A DNA stretch of 64,000 bases from an uncultured Eubacterium sp. (lineage in GTDB: Bacteria > Bacillota > Clostridia > Lachnospirales > Lachnospiraceae), in contig CAJUAU010000012.1 of the NCBI GenBank assembly GCA_910584645.1, forward strand, positions 8,716 through 72,715, in the 5' to 3' direction. This document shows, in pieces, positions 52,231 through 60,602 of the stretch. Below the pieces are notes generated by a model. That model made no database searches. It was not told the origin of the DNA and saw only the letters and a program-made list of their open reading frames with translations. Made by a program: the position numbers and the translations under genes. Numbering within the stretch: position 1 is the stretch's first letter; each line of letters begins with the position of its first letter.

Positions 52231-52388
52231 TTTTAAAGCTGACCGACAAAAAAATACAATTTTTTACAGACACCATATCTTGTACCAGATGTGGTGTTTT
52301 GTTTATATGGGAACAAGATGTGGTGGTGAAACCATATGAAAGCTACTGAAAACCGGGGATTTACATCAAATATGTGTCAAAAAAATGC

Positions 52389-52417
52389 TTGCCTAATTCC
52401 CTAAAGTGGAGTAAAAT
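52389..52417 (+). promoter_or_regulatory. Promoter of the division and wall cluster
   Basis: TTGCCT, 17 bp, TAAAAT, about 95 bp before mraZ. An AAGTGG copy lies within the spacer and four more lie just downstream. Confidence 0.7.
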
Positions 52418-52461
52418 CTAATTAAAAGTGGAGCGAAGTGGAGTGAAGTGGTACGAAGTGG
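52404..52461 (+). promoter_or_regulatory. MraZ-binding repeats (AAGTGG array)
   Basis: AAGTGG at 52426, 52436, 52446 and 52456 with an exact 10-bp period, plus one at 52404. Short GTGG-containing direct repeats with helical spacing upstream of mraZ are the known operator type for MraZ, which represses this cluster in other bacteria. Confidence 0.8.
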
Positions 52462-52509
52462 TGGCTTGGTGGCACAGGTATTTCCGCGGAGGGAAGTTGG
52501 TGAAGTCCT

Positions 52510-52938
52510 ATGTTCATGGGTACTTATGAACACAGCATTGATACAAAAGGAAGAGTGATCATCCCGGCAAAGTTCAGGGAACAGCTGGGGGATTCTTTTG
52601 TAGTGACACTGGGACTGGACGGATGCCTGTTTGTGTATCCGGAGAGCGAGTGGCAGGACTTCGTCAAGGAACTGAAAGAGCTTCCGGGCAGCAAGGAAGC
52701 CCGTAAATTACAGAGATATTTCATGGCAGGAGCTGCACCCTGCGATGTGGACAAGCAGGGACGTGTCCTGATCCCCGTCAGTTTGAGAGAAAAGGCGGGA
52801 TTGGAAAGGGATATTGTCTTTGTGGGAGTGATGAGTAAGATCGAGATATGGAGTAAGGAACACTGGGATGAAAATGATGACTTTGACAATGTAGATGAGA
52901 TCGCAGAACATATGTCTGAACTTGGACTTTCGTACTGA
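52510..52938 (+). CDS. mraZ: Transcriptional regulator MraZ
   Basis: A 142-residue protein with two tandem SpoVT-AbrB-like domains, each carrying the MraZ DxxGR motif: EHSIDTKGRVIIPAKFREQL and APCDVDKQGRVLIPVSLREK. MraZ forms ring-shaped oligomers and binds repeated boxes upstream of its own gene; such repeats are present at 52404-52461. Full family length. Start at 52510 (MFMGTYEH); the usual start in the family is MFMGxYxH. First gene of the cluster; rsmH follows. Confidence 0.97.
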   Translation: MFMGTYEHSIDTKGRVIIPAKFREQLGDSFVVTLGLDGCLFVYPESEWQDFVKELKELPGSKEARKLQRYFMAGAAPCDVDKQGRVLIPVSLREKAGLERDIVFVGVMSKIEIWSKEHWDENDDFDNVDEIAEHMSELGLSY

Positions 52939-53006
52939 TCCTGGTGACTGGTGGCCGCAGATCAGGTGGAACCGGCAGCTCAATGGCCAGTTTAATGGAG
53001 GAAACG

Positions 53007-53945
53007 ATGGAATTTAATCATATATCAGTGCTGTTAAAGGAATGTATTGAAGGTCTGAATATCGATCCGCAGGGAATCTATGTAGATGGTACCCTCGGCG
53101 GAGCCGGCCATGGCTATGAGGTCTGCAGCCGTCTTTCCGAAAGAGGAAAGTTTATCGGTATCGATCAGGACGAGGATGCCATTATGGCATCGACGGAGCG
53201 GCTCAGTGAATTTGGAGACAAAGTTACAATCATAAAAAGCAACTATGTTCATATGAAACAGGTACTCGCTGATCAAAAAATTGAAAAGGTAAACGGCATT
53301 CTTCTGGATCTGGGTGTGTCATCCTATCAGCTGGATACGGAGGAGAGAGGATTTTCTTACATGGCAGATGCGGCTCTGGATATGCGGATGGACCGTACAC
53401 AGATGCTGACTGCAGCAGATGTGGTGAATTCTTATCCGGAAGAGAAATTATACCAGATACTTAAGGATTATGGGGAAGAACGCTTTGCCAGAAGCATCGC
53501 GAAGCATATTGTACAGAGACGGCAGGAAAGAGCGATCGGTACCACGGGAGAACTGGTGGATATCATTCGGGCTTCCATGCCGGCAAAGGCGAAAAACAGT
53601 AAGGGACACCCGGCAAAACGAAGTTTTCAGGCGATCCGCATTGAGGTCAACCATGAGCTGGAGGTTCTCCAGGAAGCTCTGGAGGATATGGTGTCACTTC
53701 TGGCAGACAGGGGAAGACTGTGTATCATCACCTTCCATTCTCTGGAAGACCGGATGGTAAAGAATTTTTTCCGCAGGATGGAACATCCCTGCACCTGTCC
53801 GCCAGATTTTCCGGTGTGTGTCTGTGGAAATAAAACAAAAGGGAAAGTGATTACCAGAAAGCCGATCCTTCCGGGGATGGAAGAACTGGCAGGAAATAAA
53901 CGCTCGAAAAGTGCGAAACTTCGCATTTTTGAACGGAGAGACTAG
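53007..53945 (+). CDS. rsmH: 16S rRNA (cytosine-1402-N4)-methyltransferase
   Basis: A 312-residue SAM-dependent enzyme that methylates C1402 of 16S rRNA. It begins MEFNHISVLLKECIEGL and has the SAM-binding YVDGTLGGAGHGYEVCSRLS and FIGIDQDEDAI, then ILLDLGVSSYQLDTEERGFS, ALDMRMDRTQ, KRSFQAIRIEVNHELEVLQE and CIITFHSLEDRMVKNFFRRM. The C-terminus has a CTCPPDFPVCVCG Cys cluster. Start at 53007 has GGAGG upstream; the longer frame from 52944 lies over the intergenic region. It is followed 13 bp later by ftsL. Confidence 0.97.
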   Translation: MEFNHISVLLKECIEGLNIDPQGIYVDGTLGGAGHGYEVCSRLSERGKFIGIDQDEDAIMASTERLSEFGDKVTIIKSNYVHMKQVLADQKIEKVNGILLDLGVSSYQLDTEERGFSYMADAALDMRMDRTQMLTAADVVNSYPEEKLYQILKDYGEERFARSIAKHIVQRRQERAIGTTGELVDIIRASMPAKAKNSKGHPAKRSFQAIRIEVNHELEVLQEALEDMVSLLADRGRLCIITFHSLEDRMVKNFFRRMEHPCTCPPDFPVCVCGNKTKGKVITRKPILPGMEELAGNKRSKSAKLRIFERRD

Positions 53946-53958
53946 GGGGATTTATCGG

Positions 53959-54393
53959 ATGGCAGGAAAGACAACTTACATATATGGAAATACGGCGCGG
54001 AAATTAAGCGCGGAGCCGGCGAGGCGGATCGAAAGAGAGCCGGGCAGGCGGCCCCAGAGAAGACCGCAGCCGGTAAAGAGAAGACGGATTGACCGGGTTT
54101 CTGTCGCGCTTATTGTAATAACATTTGCCATAGCGTTCTCAGTGTGCTATTATTATTTAAAACTGCAGTTCCAGAATACCTACCTCAGCAAAGGGGTAGT
54201 AGGACTTGAGAGCGAAGTGGTAGAGATGGAAAAAGAAAATTCCAATGCACTTCAGGAGCTGGAAGAAGAGCTGGATCTGGGAGCTATCTACAAAAAAGCA
54301 ACGAAGGAGTTAGGGATGAAAAGTGCTAAGAGCGGCCAGATCTTTACTTATGAAAGCAAAAAAAGTACTCAGGTAAGACTGCATAATAAGTAG
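53959..54393 (+). CDS. ftsL: Cell division protein FtsL-like
   Basis: A 144-residue single-span protein. Very basic cytoplasmic N-terminus (ERE-PGRRPQRRPQ and KRRRIDR, residues about 20-48), one membrane helix (VALIVITFAIAFSVCYYYLK), then a coiled coil (SEVVEMEKENSNALQELEEE) outside. Sequence is poorly conserved in FtsL proteins, so the call rests on topology and on its place between rsmH and the FtsI-type PBP. It would form the FtsL-DivIB complex that activates septal synthesis, with the DivIB gene at 63355. Confidence 0.85.
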   Translation: MAGKTTYIYGNTARKLSAEPARRIEREPGRRPQRRPQPVKRRRIDRVSVALIVITFAIAFSVCYYYLKLQFQNTYLSKGVVGLESEVVEMEKENSNALQELEEELDLGAIYKKATKELGMKSAKSGQIFTYESKKSTQVRLHNK

Positions 54394-54409
54394 GAAAAGG
54401 TGAATTGGA

Positions 54410-56386
54410 ATGGTGATCCGCAGAAGAGCCCACAGGATAAGAAGGAGACCAAAAAGATTTACAAGAGGGATGAAACAGACCCTCTTTCTCTTTTTGGTGT
54501 TTGTTTTCCTTCTGTTTATAGCACTTGGTGTAAGGATATATACACTAAACAGAGACAATGGTGACGCCTACAAAAAGCAGGTGTTTTCCCAGCAGTCCTA
54601 TACCAATAAAGTGTTGAATTACAGGAGGGGGGCGATCAAGGACCGCAATGGCACGATCCTTGCCCAGAGCGTCCGCAAATTCAACCTGATCCTGGAACCC
54701 AGGACGATATTGGCGGATCCGGAAGTAAAGGCAGATACCCTGGAGATGATCGCCCGGTATTTTTCTTTTGATACCGGTGTCATAGAACAGATCCTTGCGG
54801 AGCATCCGGAATCCATGTATCAGCATGTGGAGGGACTGAAAGAACTTACCAGGAAGCAGATCTCTGGATTTCAGGATGAGATAGAGGAAAATAATAAAAA
54901 GAAAAAGGAAAAGGATAAGAAAAAGATACAGGGTGTATGGTTTGAGGAAGTCTTTACCAGAGAATATCCGATGGATACGATAGGCGCCAATGTCGTAGGA
55001 TTTACCTCCTCAGAGAATCAGGGGACCTACGGTGTGGAGGGGAGTTATAACGATCAACTTAATGGAAAGAATGGCAGGGAGTACGGCTACTTTGATGCCA
55101 ATATGGATTTTCAGAGAACGGTGAAAAAGGCCATGAATGGAAATTCTGTGGTGCTGACGCTGGATGCCAATGTTCAGAGGATCGTAGAACAGCAGATTAA
55201 AAAGTATAACAAGGATGTGGGGGCAAAAAACATAGGTGTTCTGGTAATGAACCCGAAAAATGGAGAGATACTTGCCATGGCTTCCCAGAATAGTTACAAT
55301 CTGAATGAGCCAAGAGATCTCTCACTGATGTACACACAGGAAGAAATTGCGGGAATGGACGAAGAGACTACTACTAAAAATCTGATGACGATGTGGTCAA
55401 ATTTCTGTATTGCCCATGATTATGAGCCGGGATCCACCTTTAAACCTTTTACGGTAGCGGCGGCACTGGATGAGGGGACGGTGAAAGATTCTGACTCCTT
55501 TGGCTGCAGCGGGGTGAGAAATGTGGCGGGGACAGAGATTCACTGCGCGGTCCGCAGCGGACACGGAGCCGTATCATTACAGCAGAGCCTGATGGAATCC
55601 TGTAACAGTGCGCTTATGAAGATCGGGGAAGATCTTGGGAGAACGAACTTTAGCAAATACAATAAGATTTTTGGATTTGGCCAGAGGACAGGCATTGACC
55701 TGCCGGGAGAGAGTGCTGGTTTAATTCATACAGAAGAGGAACTGAATCCGGTGGAACTCGCCACCAGCAGCTTTGGACAGACACAGACGGTGACTATGGT
55801 GCAGATGGCAGCGGGATTTTCTTCCCTTCTGAACGGAGGAAATTATTACCAGCCCCATATTGTTAAAGAGATTCAGAATGAAAATGGTGCAGTAGTGGAG
55901 AGTACAGAGCCAGTTGTAGTGAAGAGGACAGTGTCGGAGGCTACCAGCCGTCTGATCCGCAAGTATATGAAAGCTACGGTGGAAGAGGGAACGGCAAAGC
56001 CGGCGCAGGTCAAAGGGTACTCCATCGGAGGAAAGACCGGGACGGCGGAGAAGAGACCGGTGACAGACAAAAAATATCTGGTTTCTTTTATTGGCTGCGT
56101 TCCGGCAGAAGATCCCCAGGCGGTGGTATATGTAATTATTGATGAACCGAATGTAGAGGATCAGGCCCACAGTACTTATGCCACAGAATATGCGTCGAAG
56201 ATCATGAAAAAAATCCTTCCGTTTTTAGGGATCTATTCCGAGGCGAAGGAGACTCCGGCCCCATCAGCAGAGGAGGGGCAGCCGGCAGAGAATGAACCGG
56301 CGCAGGAAGACGGGCAGCCGGCAGAGAATGATCCGGAGCCAGAAGATGGAATACCAGCAGAAGGTACGCCGACTGAGGAAGAATAG
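54410..56386 (+). CDS. ftsI: FtsI-class penicillin-binding protein (first copy)
   Basis: A 658-residue bitopic transpeptidase. N-terminus basic with one membrane helix (about 24-43). Dimerisation domain follows (RGAIKDRNGTILAQSVRKFN). The transpeptidase domain has SxxK in YEPGSTFKPFTVAAAL, SxN in MESCNSALMKIG and KTG in IGGKTGTAEKRPV. It makes septal peptidoglycan cross-links. Unlike many Firmicutes relatives it has no PASTA domains; instead the C-terminus is an acidic, Pro-rich tail with a repeated DGQPAEN/EDGIPAEG unit. Starts 16 bp after ftsL with AAAGGTG near. Followed by a second FtsI-class PBP. Confidence 0.93.
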   Translation: MVIRRRAHRIRRRPKRFTRGMKQTLFLFLVFVFLLFIALGVRIYTLNRDNGDAYKKQVFSQQSYTNKVLNYRRGAIKDRNGTILAQSVRKFNLILEPRTILADPEVKADTLEMIARYFSFDTGVIEQILAEHPESMYQHVEGLKELTRKQISGFQDEIEENNKKKKEKDKKKIQGVWFEEVFTREYPMDTIGANVVGFTSSENQGTYGVEGSYNDQLNGKNGREYGYFDANMDFQRTVKKAMNGNSVVLTLDANVQRIVEQQIKKYNKDVGAKNIGVLVMNPKNGEILAMASQNSYNLNEPRDLSLMYTQEEIAGMDEETTTKNLMTMWSNFCIAHDYEPGSTFKPFTVAAALDEGTVKDSDSFGCSGVRNVAGTEIHCAVRSGHGAVSLQQSLMESCNSALMKIGEDLGRTNFSKYNKIFGFGQRTGIDLPGESAGLIHTEEELNPVELATSSFGQTQTVTMVQMAAGFSSLLNGGNYYQPHIVKEIQNENGAVVESTEPVVVKRTVSEATSRLIRKYMKATVEEGTAKPAQVKGYSIGGKTGTAEKRPVTDKKYLVSFIGCVPAEDPQAVVYVIIDEPNVEDQAHSTYATEYASKIMKKILPFLGIYSEAKETPAPSAEEGQPAENEPAQEDGQPAENDPEPEDGIPAEGTPTEEE

Positions 56387-56387
56387 G

Positions 56388-56427
56388 TATATCTTTATTC
56401 CCTTTATAATACATTAATAAAGATATA
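56388..56427. promoter_or_regulatory. Inverted repeat around a -10-like box between the two PBP genes
   Basis: TATATCTTTATT (56388-56399) and AATAAAGATATA (56416-56427) are perfect complements; the 16-base loop contains TATAAT (56405-56410). It starts 2 bp after the stop of the first PBP and ends 18 bp before the next start codon. It may be an operator-promoter or a hairpin setting differential expression. Confidence 0.6.
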
Positions 56428-56445
56428 TGTTTCTGAGGAGGCAGT

Positions 56446-58164
56446 ATGCTGGTCAGACATAAGACATATCAAAGACAGAATCTGTTTTTGACGCTCTTTG
56501 TGTTTGCACTGATCCTCACCTGTATGATGGCAAGGCTTGGATATCTGATGATTTATCGGGCAGACTATTACGGGGTGCTGGCAAAGGAGCTTCACGAGAG
56601 AGAGCGGGCGATCAAAGCCGAGCGGGGAAAGATTCTCGACCGCAACGGTAATCTTCTGGCGGGCAATGTTTCTGTGTCTACGATCTCTGTCATACACAGC
56701 CAGGTCAAAGAGCCGGAGCGGGTGATATCCATATTATCTAAAGAACTGGGGATCGACGAGGAAACGATCCGGAAAAAAGTGGAAAAAGTTTCCTCCCGTG
56801 AAAAGATAAAATCTAATGTAGAAAAAGAAGTTTCGGACAGGATCCGGGGCTACCGTCTGGCGGGAGTCACGGTGGATGAGGATTATAAAAGATACTACGA
56901 ATATGGCTCCCTTGCCTCAAAGGTTTTAGGATTTACTGGTGGAGATAACCAGGGGATCATAGGTCTGGAAGTCTCCTACGAAAAGTTTCTAAAAGGCATC
57001 GACGGCTCCATCCTGACGATGACCACGGCAGGGGGAACGGAGATCAAAAATGGTGCAGAGGACCGGATCGAGCCCGTGGCGGGCTGGACGCTGACCACAA
57101 GTCTGGATCTGAATGTAATGAAATATGCAAACCAGGTGGCATATACCCTGCTGGAGCAGAAGCAGGCGAAAACGGTGGAGATCATTATCATGAACCCGCA
57201 GAACGGGGAAATATATGCCATGGTCAACGCGCCGGAATTTGATCTCAACCACCCCTATGAACTGACAGGAGGATCAGAGGGACTGTCACAGAAAGAAAAG
57301 ATGGATAAGCTGAATAACCAGTGGAGAAATCTGGCGGTCAGTGACACCTATGAGCCGGGATCTACCTTTAAAGTCATTACCACCGCGGCGGCTCTGGATA
57401 AGGGAGTTGTGAAGATGACAGACACCTTTTCCTGTCCGGGGTATAAAATAGTGGAAGACCGCAGGATACGATGCCATAAGACTACAGGGCATGGTTCAGA
57501 AACCTTTTTGCAGGGGATCATGAATTCCTGTAACCCGGTTTTCATGGAAGTGGGAGCCAGGGTTGGTGTGAGTGGAATGTTTGAGGAAATAAATCGGTTA
57601 GGGATCCTGAAAAAGACCGGCATCGACGTGCCGGGGGAAGCAGGAACTATTATGCATAAGAAGGAAAATGTGGGGGCGGTGGAACTTGCCACGATGTCCT
57701 TCGGACAGTCTTTTCAGCTGTCTCCGATCCGGATGCTGACTTCCATCTCCCAGATCATCAACGGGGGAAAGAGCATTACGCCGCATTTTGGTGTAAGTGC
57801 CACGAACAGCGACGGGACAGTAATGAAAAAATTTGCCTATAGCAGCGGCGAAGAGGTGATCACCGAGGAGAAATCCAAAGAAATCTGCGAGGCGCTGGGT
57901 CATGTGGTGTCAGAAGGCGGAGGGAAAAATGCCGCGGTGGAGGGGTATATGGTAGGGGCCAAGACGGGAACCAGCCAGAAACTTCCCAGGGGAAACGGAA
58001 AATATATCGCATCCTGTATGGGATTTTCCCCGGTGGAGAATCCGCAGGTGATCGCGCTGGTCCGCATCGATGAACCCCAGGGACTGTATTATGGAGGAAC
58101 CATTGCAGCACCGGCAATCTCTTCGATCTATACCAACATTCTTCCGTATCTTCTCGAAGAATAA
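56446..58164 (+). CDS. FtsI/SpoVD-class penicillin-binding protein (second copy)
   Basis: A 572-residue bitopic transpeptidase. Membrane helix about 12-33 (LTLFVFALILTCMMARLGYL). Dimerisation domain ERGKILDRNGNLLAGNVSVS. Catalytic motifs: SxxK in YEPGSTFKVITTAAALDK, SxN in IMNSCNPVFMEVGARV, KTG in VGAKTGTSQKLPRG. It lacks PASTA domains. In spore-forming Clostridia the second class B PBP of this cluster is SpoVD, the partner of SpoVE in cortex synthesis; whether this one is sporulation-specific cannot be seen. GAGGAGG precedes the ATG. A possible own promoter lies at 56388-56427. Confidence 0.92.
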   Translation: MLVRHKTYQRQNLFLTLFVFALILTCMMARLGYLMIYRADYYGVLAKELHERERAIKAERGKILDRNGNLLAGNVSVSTISVIHSQVKEPERVISILSKELGIDEETIRKKVEKVSSREKIKSNVEKEVSDRIRGYRLAGVTVDEDYKRYYEYGSLASKVLGFTGGDNQGIIGLEVSYEKFLKGIDGSILTMTTAGGTEIKNGAEDRIEPVAGWTLTTSLDLNVMKYANQVAYTLLEQKQAKTVEIIIMNPQNGEIYAMVNAPEFDLNHPYELTGGSEGLSQKEKMDKLNNQWRNLAVSDTYEPGSTFKVITTAAALDKGVVKMTDTFSCPGYKIVEDRRIRCHKTTGHGSETFLQGIMNSCNPVFMEVGARVGVSGMFEEINRLGILKKTGIDVPGEAGTIMHKKENVGAVELATMSFGQSFQLSPIRMLTSISQIINGGKSITPHFGVSATNSDGTVMKKFAYSSGEEVITEEKSKEICEALGHVVSEGGGKNAAVEGYMVGAKTGTSQKLPRGNGKYIASCMGFSPVENPQVIALVRIDEPQGLYYGGTIAAPAISSIYTNILPYLLEE

Positions 58165-58246
58165 CCCTTGCGATGCTGGCAGTAATGGAGTACAATTACT
58201 ATTGCATGATCTGTAAACTAAATTTCGATAAAATGAGGTGTAAAAG

Positions 58247-59212
58247 GTGAATTATAATTTAAGTATTTTGATGCCGGTTGTTATTTCTTTTGGAATCAGT
58301 GTGGTCCTGTGCCCGATCATCATTCCCTTTCTGCGAAAGCTAAAGTTCGGGCAGTATGTGAGGGACGACGGTCCGGAATCCCATCTAAAAAAGGCAGGGA
58401 CGCCTACCATGGGTGGTCTCGTTATTCTGGTGTCCATCCTTCTTACATCTCTGATCTACATAAGAAGATATCCCGATATCATACCGGTTCTGTTTATGAC
58501 GCTGGGATTTGGGATCATTGGTTTTCTGGATGATTATATCAAAGTTGTGATGAAGCGGTCTCTGGGATTGAAGCCCCTGCAGAAAATGTTTGGCCAGTTT
58601 ATCGTCACCGCCATTTTCGTATATTACTATTTCAATGTGGCGAAGATTGAGGCCTCCATTGTGATCCCCTTTACCGGGGGAATGGCCTTTACTATGCCAG
58701 ACTGGCTTTTTATCATCTTTGTATTTATCGTTGTACTGGGAACTGTCAATGGTGTGAACTTTACCGATGGCCTGGATGGGCTGGCTTCAGGAGTCACTGC
58801 CATCGTAGCGACATTCTTTACGGTGGCGGCGCTGGCGGTCAATGCAGCCATGGCTCCGATCACGGGAGCAGTGGTAGGAAGCCTTTTGGGATTTCTGCTG
58901 TTCAATACGTACCCGGCAAGGGTTTTTATGGGCGACACAGGATCGCTGGCGCTGGGTGGCTTTGTGGCTTCTATCGCACTTATGCTGCGCATGCCGCTTT
59001 TTATCGTGATCGTTGGTTTGATCTATCTGGTCGAGGTGATCTCGGTGATGCTCCAGGTAGGTTACTTTAAGTTGACCCATGGTAAGCGGATCTTTAAGAT
59101 GGCTCCGATCCACCACCATTTTGAACTGAGTGGTTTCTCGGAGACCCAGGTGGTGGCAGCTTTCAGTATTGTCACAGCGATCTTATGTCTGCTGGGACTT
59201 ATGGCGATGTAG
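58247..59212 (+). CDS. mraY: Phospho-N-acetylmuramoyl-pentapeptide transferase
   Basis: A 321-residue membrane enzyme with about ten helices. It transfers phospho-MurNAc-pentapeptide to undecaprenyl phosphate to make lipid I. Motifs: GPESHLKKAGTPTMGGLVIL, the Asp pair in GFLDDYIKV, NFTDGLDGLASGVTAIVATF, VFMGDTGSLALGGFVASIAL and the His-rich loop FKMAPIHHHFELSGFSETQV. Starts with GTG at 58247, GAGGTG six bases upstream. Followed by murD after 51 bp. Confidence 0.97.
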   Translation: MNYNLSILMPVVISFGISVVLCPIIIPFLRKLKFGQYVRDDGPESHLKKAGTPTMGGLVILVSILLTSLIYIRRYPDIIPVLFMTLGFGIIGFLDDYIKVVMKRSLGLKPLQKMFGQFIVTAIFVYYYFNVAKIEASIVIPFTGGMAFTMPDWLFIIFVFIVVLGTVNGVNFTDGLDGLASGVTAIVATFFTVAALAVNAAMAPITGAVVGSLLGFLLFNTYPARVFMGDTGSLALGGFVASIALMLRMPLFIVIVGLIYLVEVISVMLQVGYFKLTHGKRIFKMAPIHHHFELSGFSETQVVAAFSIVTAILCLLGLMAM

Positions 59213-59263
59213 CTCCGGGGTCCCACCGGGAAAAGACGATGTTTGAAAAGTGAGGAATCCAAT

Positions 59264-60595
59264 ATGAATCTAAAGGATAAAAAAGTTCTGGTTGTCGGTC
59301 TCGGAAAAAGCGGAATGGCAGCATATGAACTATTGAAGAAAATGGGGGCGCTGGTGAGCCTCTATGACGGTAATAAAGAAATGAAGACAGAGCCGGTGGA
59401 TGTGCCGGTATATCTGGGAGATTTTCCAGAAGATATATCTGCCAGCTTTGACTGCGCGGTGTTCAGCCCCGGCGTTCCACTGGATATTCCGGCTGCCAGA
59501 CATCTGAAGCGCAGCAAAGTGCCGGTGATCGGTGAGATCGAACTGGCATGGCTGATGGAGAGAGGGCAGGTAATAGGGATCACGGGAACCAATGGAAAAA
59601 CGACAACCACCACTCTGACTGGTGAGATCATGAGGGCATATAACGAGAAAACCTTTGTGGTAGGAAACATTGGAAATCCCTATACAAAAGAGGTGTTAAA
59701 GAGTGAAAAGGATTCTGTGACGGTGGCAGAGATCAGTAGTTTCCAGCTGGAGACTATCGATACTTTTGCACCGAAGGTAAGTGCGGTGCTGAATATCACA
59801 CCGGATCATCTGAACCGGCATGGGACCATGGAGAACTATATTGACGCCAAGATCAGCATAACCAAAAATCAGGGGGAAGACCAGCTCTGTGTCTTGAACT
59901 ACGAAGATGAAGTGCTCCGGGAGAGGGCCCGTCATATGAAATGCCGGACTTCATTTTTCAGCAGCAGAAGGAAACTCAGTCAGGGTATGTACAAGGATGA
60001 GAGCGGAAACCTGGTGATGGCGGAGGATGGAAGGGTGATCCTGAATCAGAAGGAAACCCGTCTTCCGGGAGACCACAACGCTGAAAATATCATGGCGGCA
60101 CTGATGATGGTTTTTGAGATGGGAGTCCCAGAAGAGCTGGCGGCAGAGGTGGTTCGGAATTTTAAGCCGGTGGAACACCGGGTAGAGTTTGTAAAGTCTG
60201 TGAATGGAGTGGATTATTACAACGATTCCAAGGGAACCAATCCCGATGCGGCGATCAAGGGGATCCAGTCCATGGACCGGCCGACAGTTCTGATCGGCGG
60301 CGGATACGATAAGGGCGGTGATTTTTCAGAGTGGATCCGGAGCTTTGATGGGAAGGTTAAGCGTCTTTTGCTCCTGGGTGCCACCAGGGACCGTATCGCC
60401 CAGAATGCAAAAGACTGTGGATTCACGGATTATCAGTTTGTGGATACACTGGAGGAAGCGGTGAGTACGGCCAGTGAGCTGGCTGCGGCAGGGGATGCGG
60501 TGCTGTTGTCACCGGCATGTGCCAGCTGGGATATGTTTGCTTCCTACGAGCAGCGGGGGAATATGTTTAAAGAATTAGTGAATGGTTTGGAGTGA
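59264..60595 (+). CDS. murD: UDP-N-acetylmuramoylalanine-D-glutamate ligase
   Basis: A 443-residue cytoplasmic ligase that adds D-glutamate to UDP-MurNAc-L-Ala. N-terminal Rossmann domain VLVVGLGKSGMAAYELLKKM; ATP-binding P-loop GITGTNGKTTTTTLTGEI; conserved NITPDHLNRHGTMENYIDAK and EHRVEFVKSVNGVDYYNDSK with the catalytic core region GTNPDAAIKGI. Start at 59264 has GAGGAATCC upstream; an in-frame ATG at 59243 would add 7 residues. The ftsW gene starts 7 bp after its stop. Confidence 0.97.
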   Translation: MNLKDKKVLVVGLGKSGMAAYELLKKMGALVSLYDGNKEMKTEPVDVPVYLGDFPEDISASFDCAVFSPGVPLDIPAARHLKRSKVPVIGEIELAWLMERGQVIGITGTNGKTTTTTLTGEIMRAYNEKTFVVGNIGNPYTKEVLKSEKDSVTVAEISSFQLETIDTFAPKVSAVLNITPDHLNRHGTMENYIDAKISITKNQGEDQLCVLNYEDEVLRERARHMKCRTSFFSSRRKLSQGMYKDESGNLVMAEDGRVILNQKETRLPGDHNAENIMAALMMVFEMGVPEELAAEVVRNFKPVEHRVEFVKSVNGVDYYNDSKGTNPDAAIKGIQSMDRPTVLIGGGYDKGGDFSEWIRSFDGKVKRLLLLGATRDRIAQNAKDCGFTDYQFVDTLEEAVSTASELAAAGDAVLLSPACASWDMFASYEQRGNMFKELVNGLE

Positions 60596-60602
60596 GATCG
60601 GA

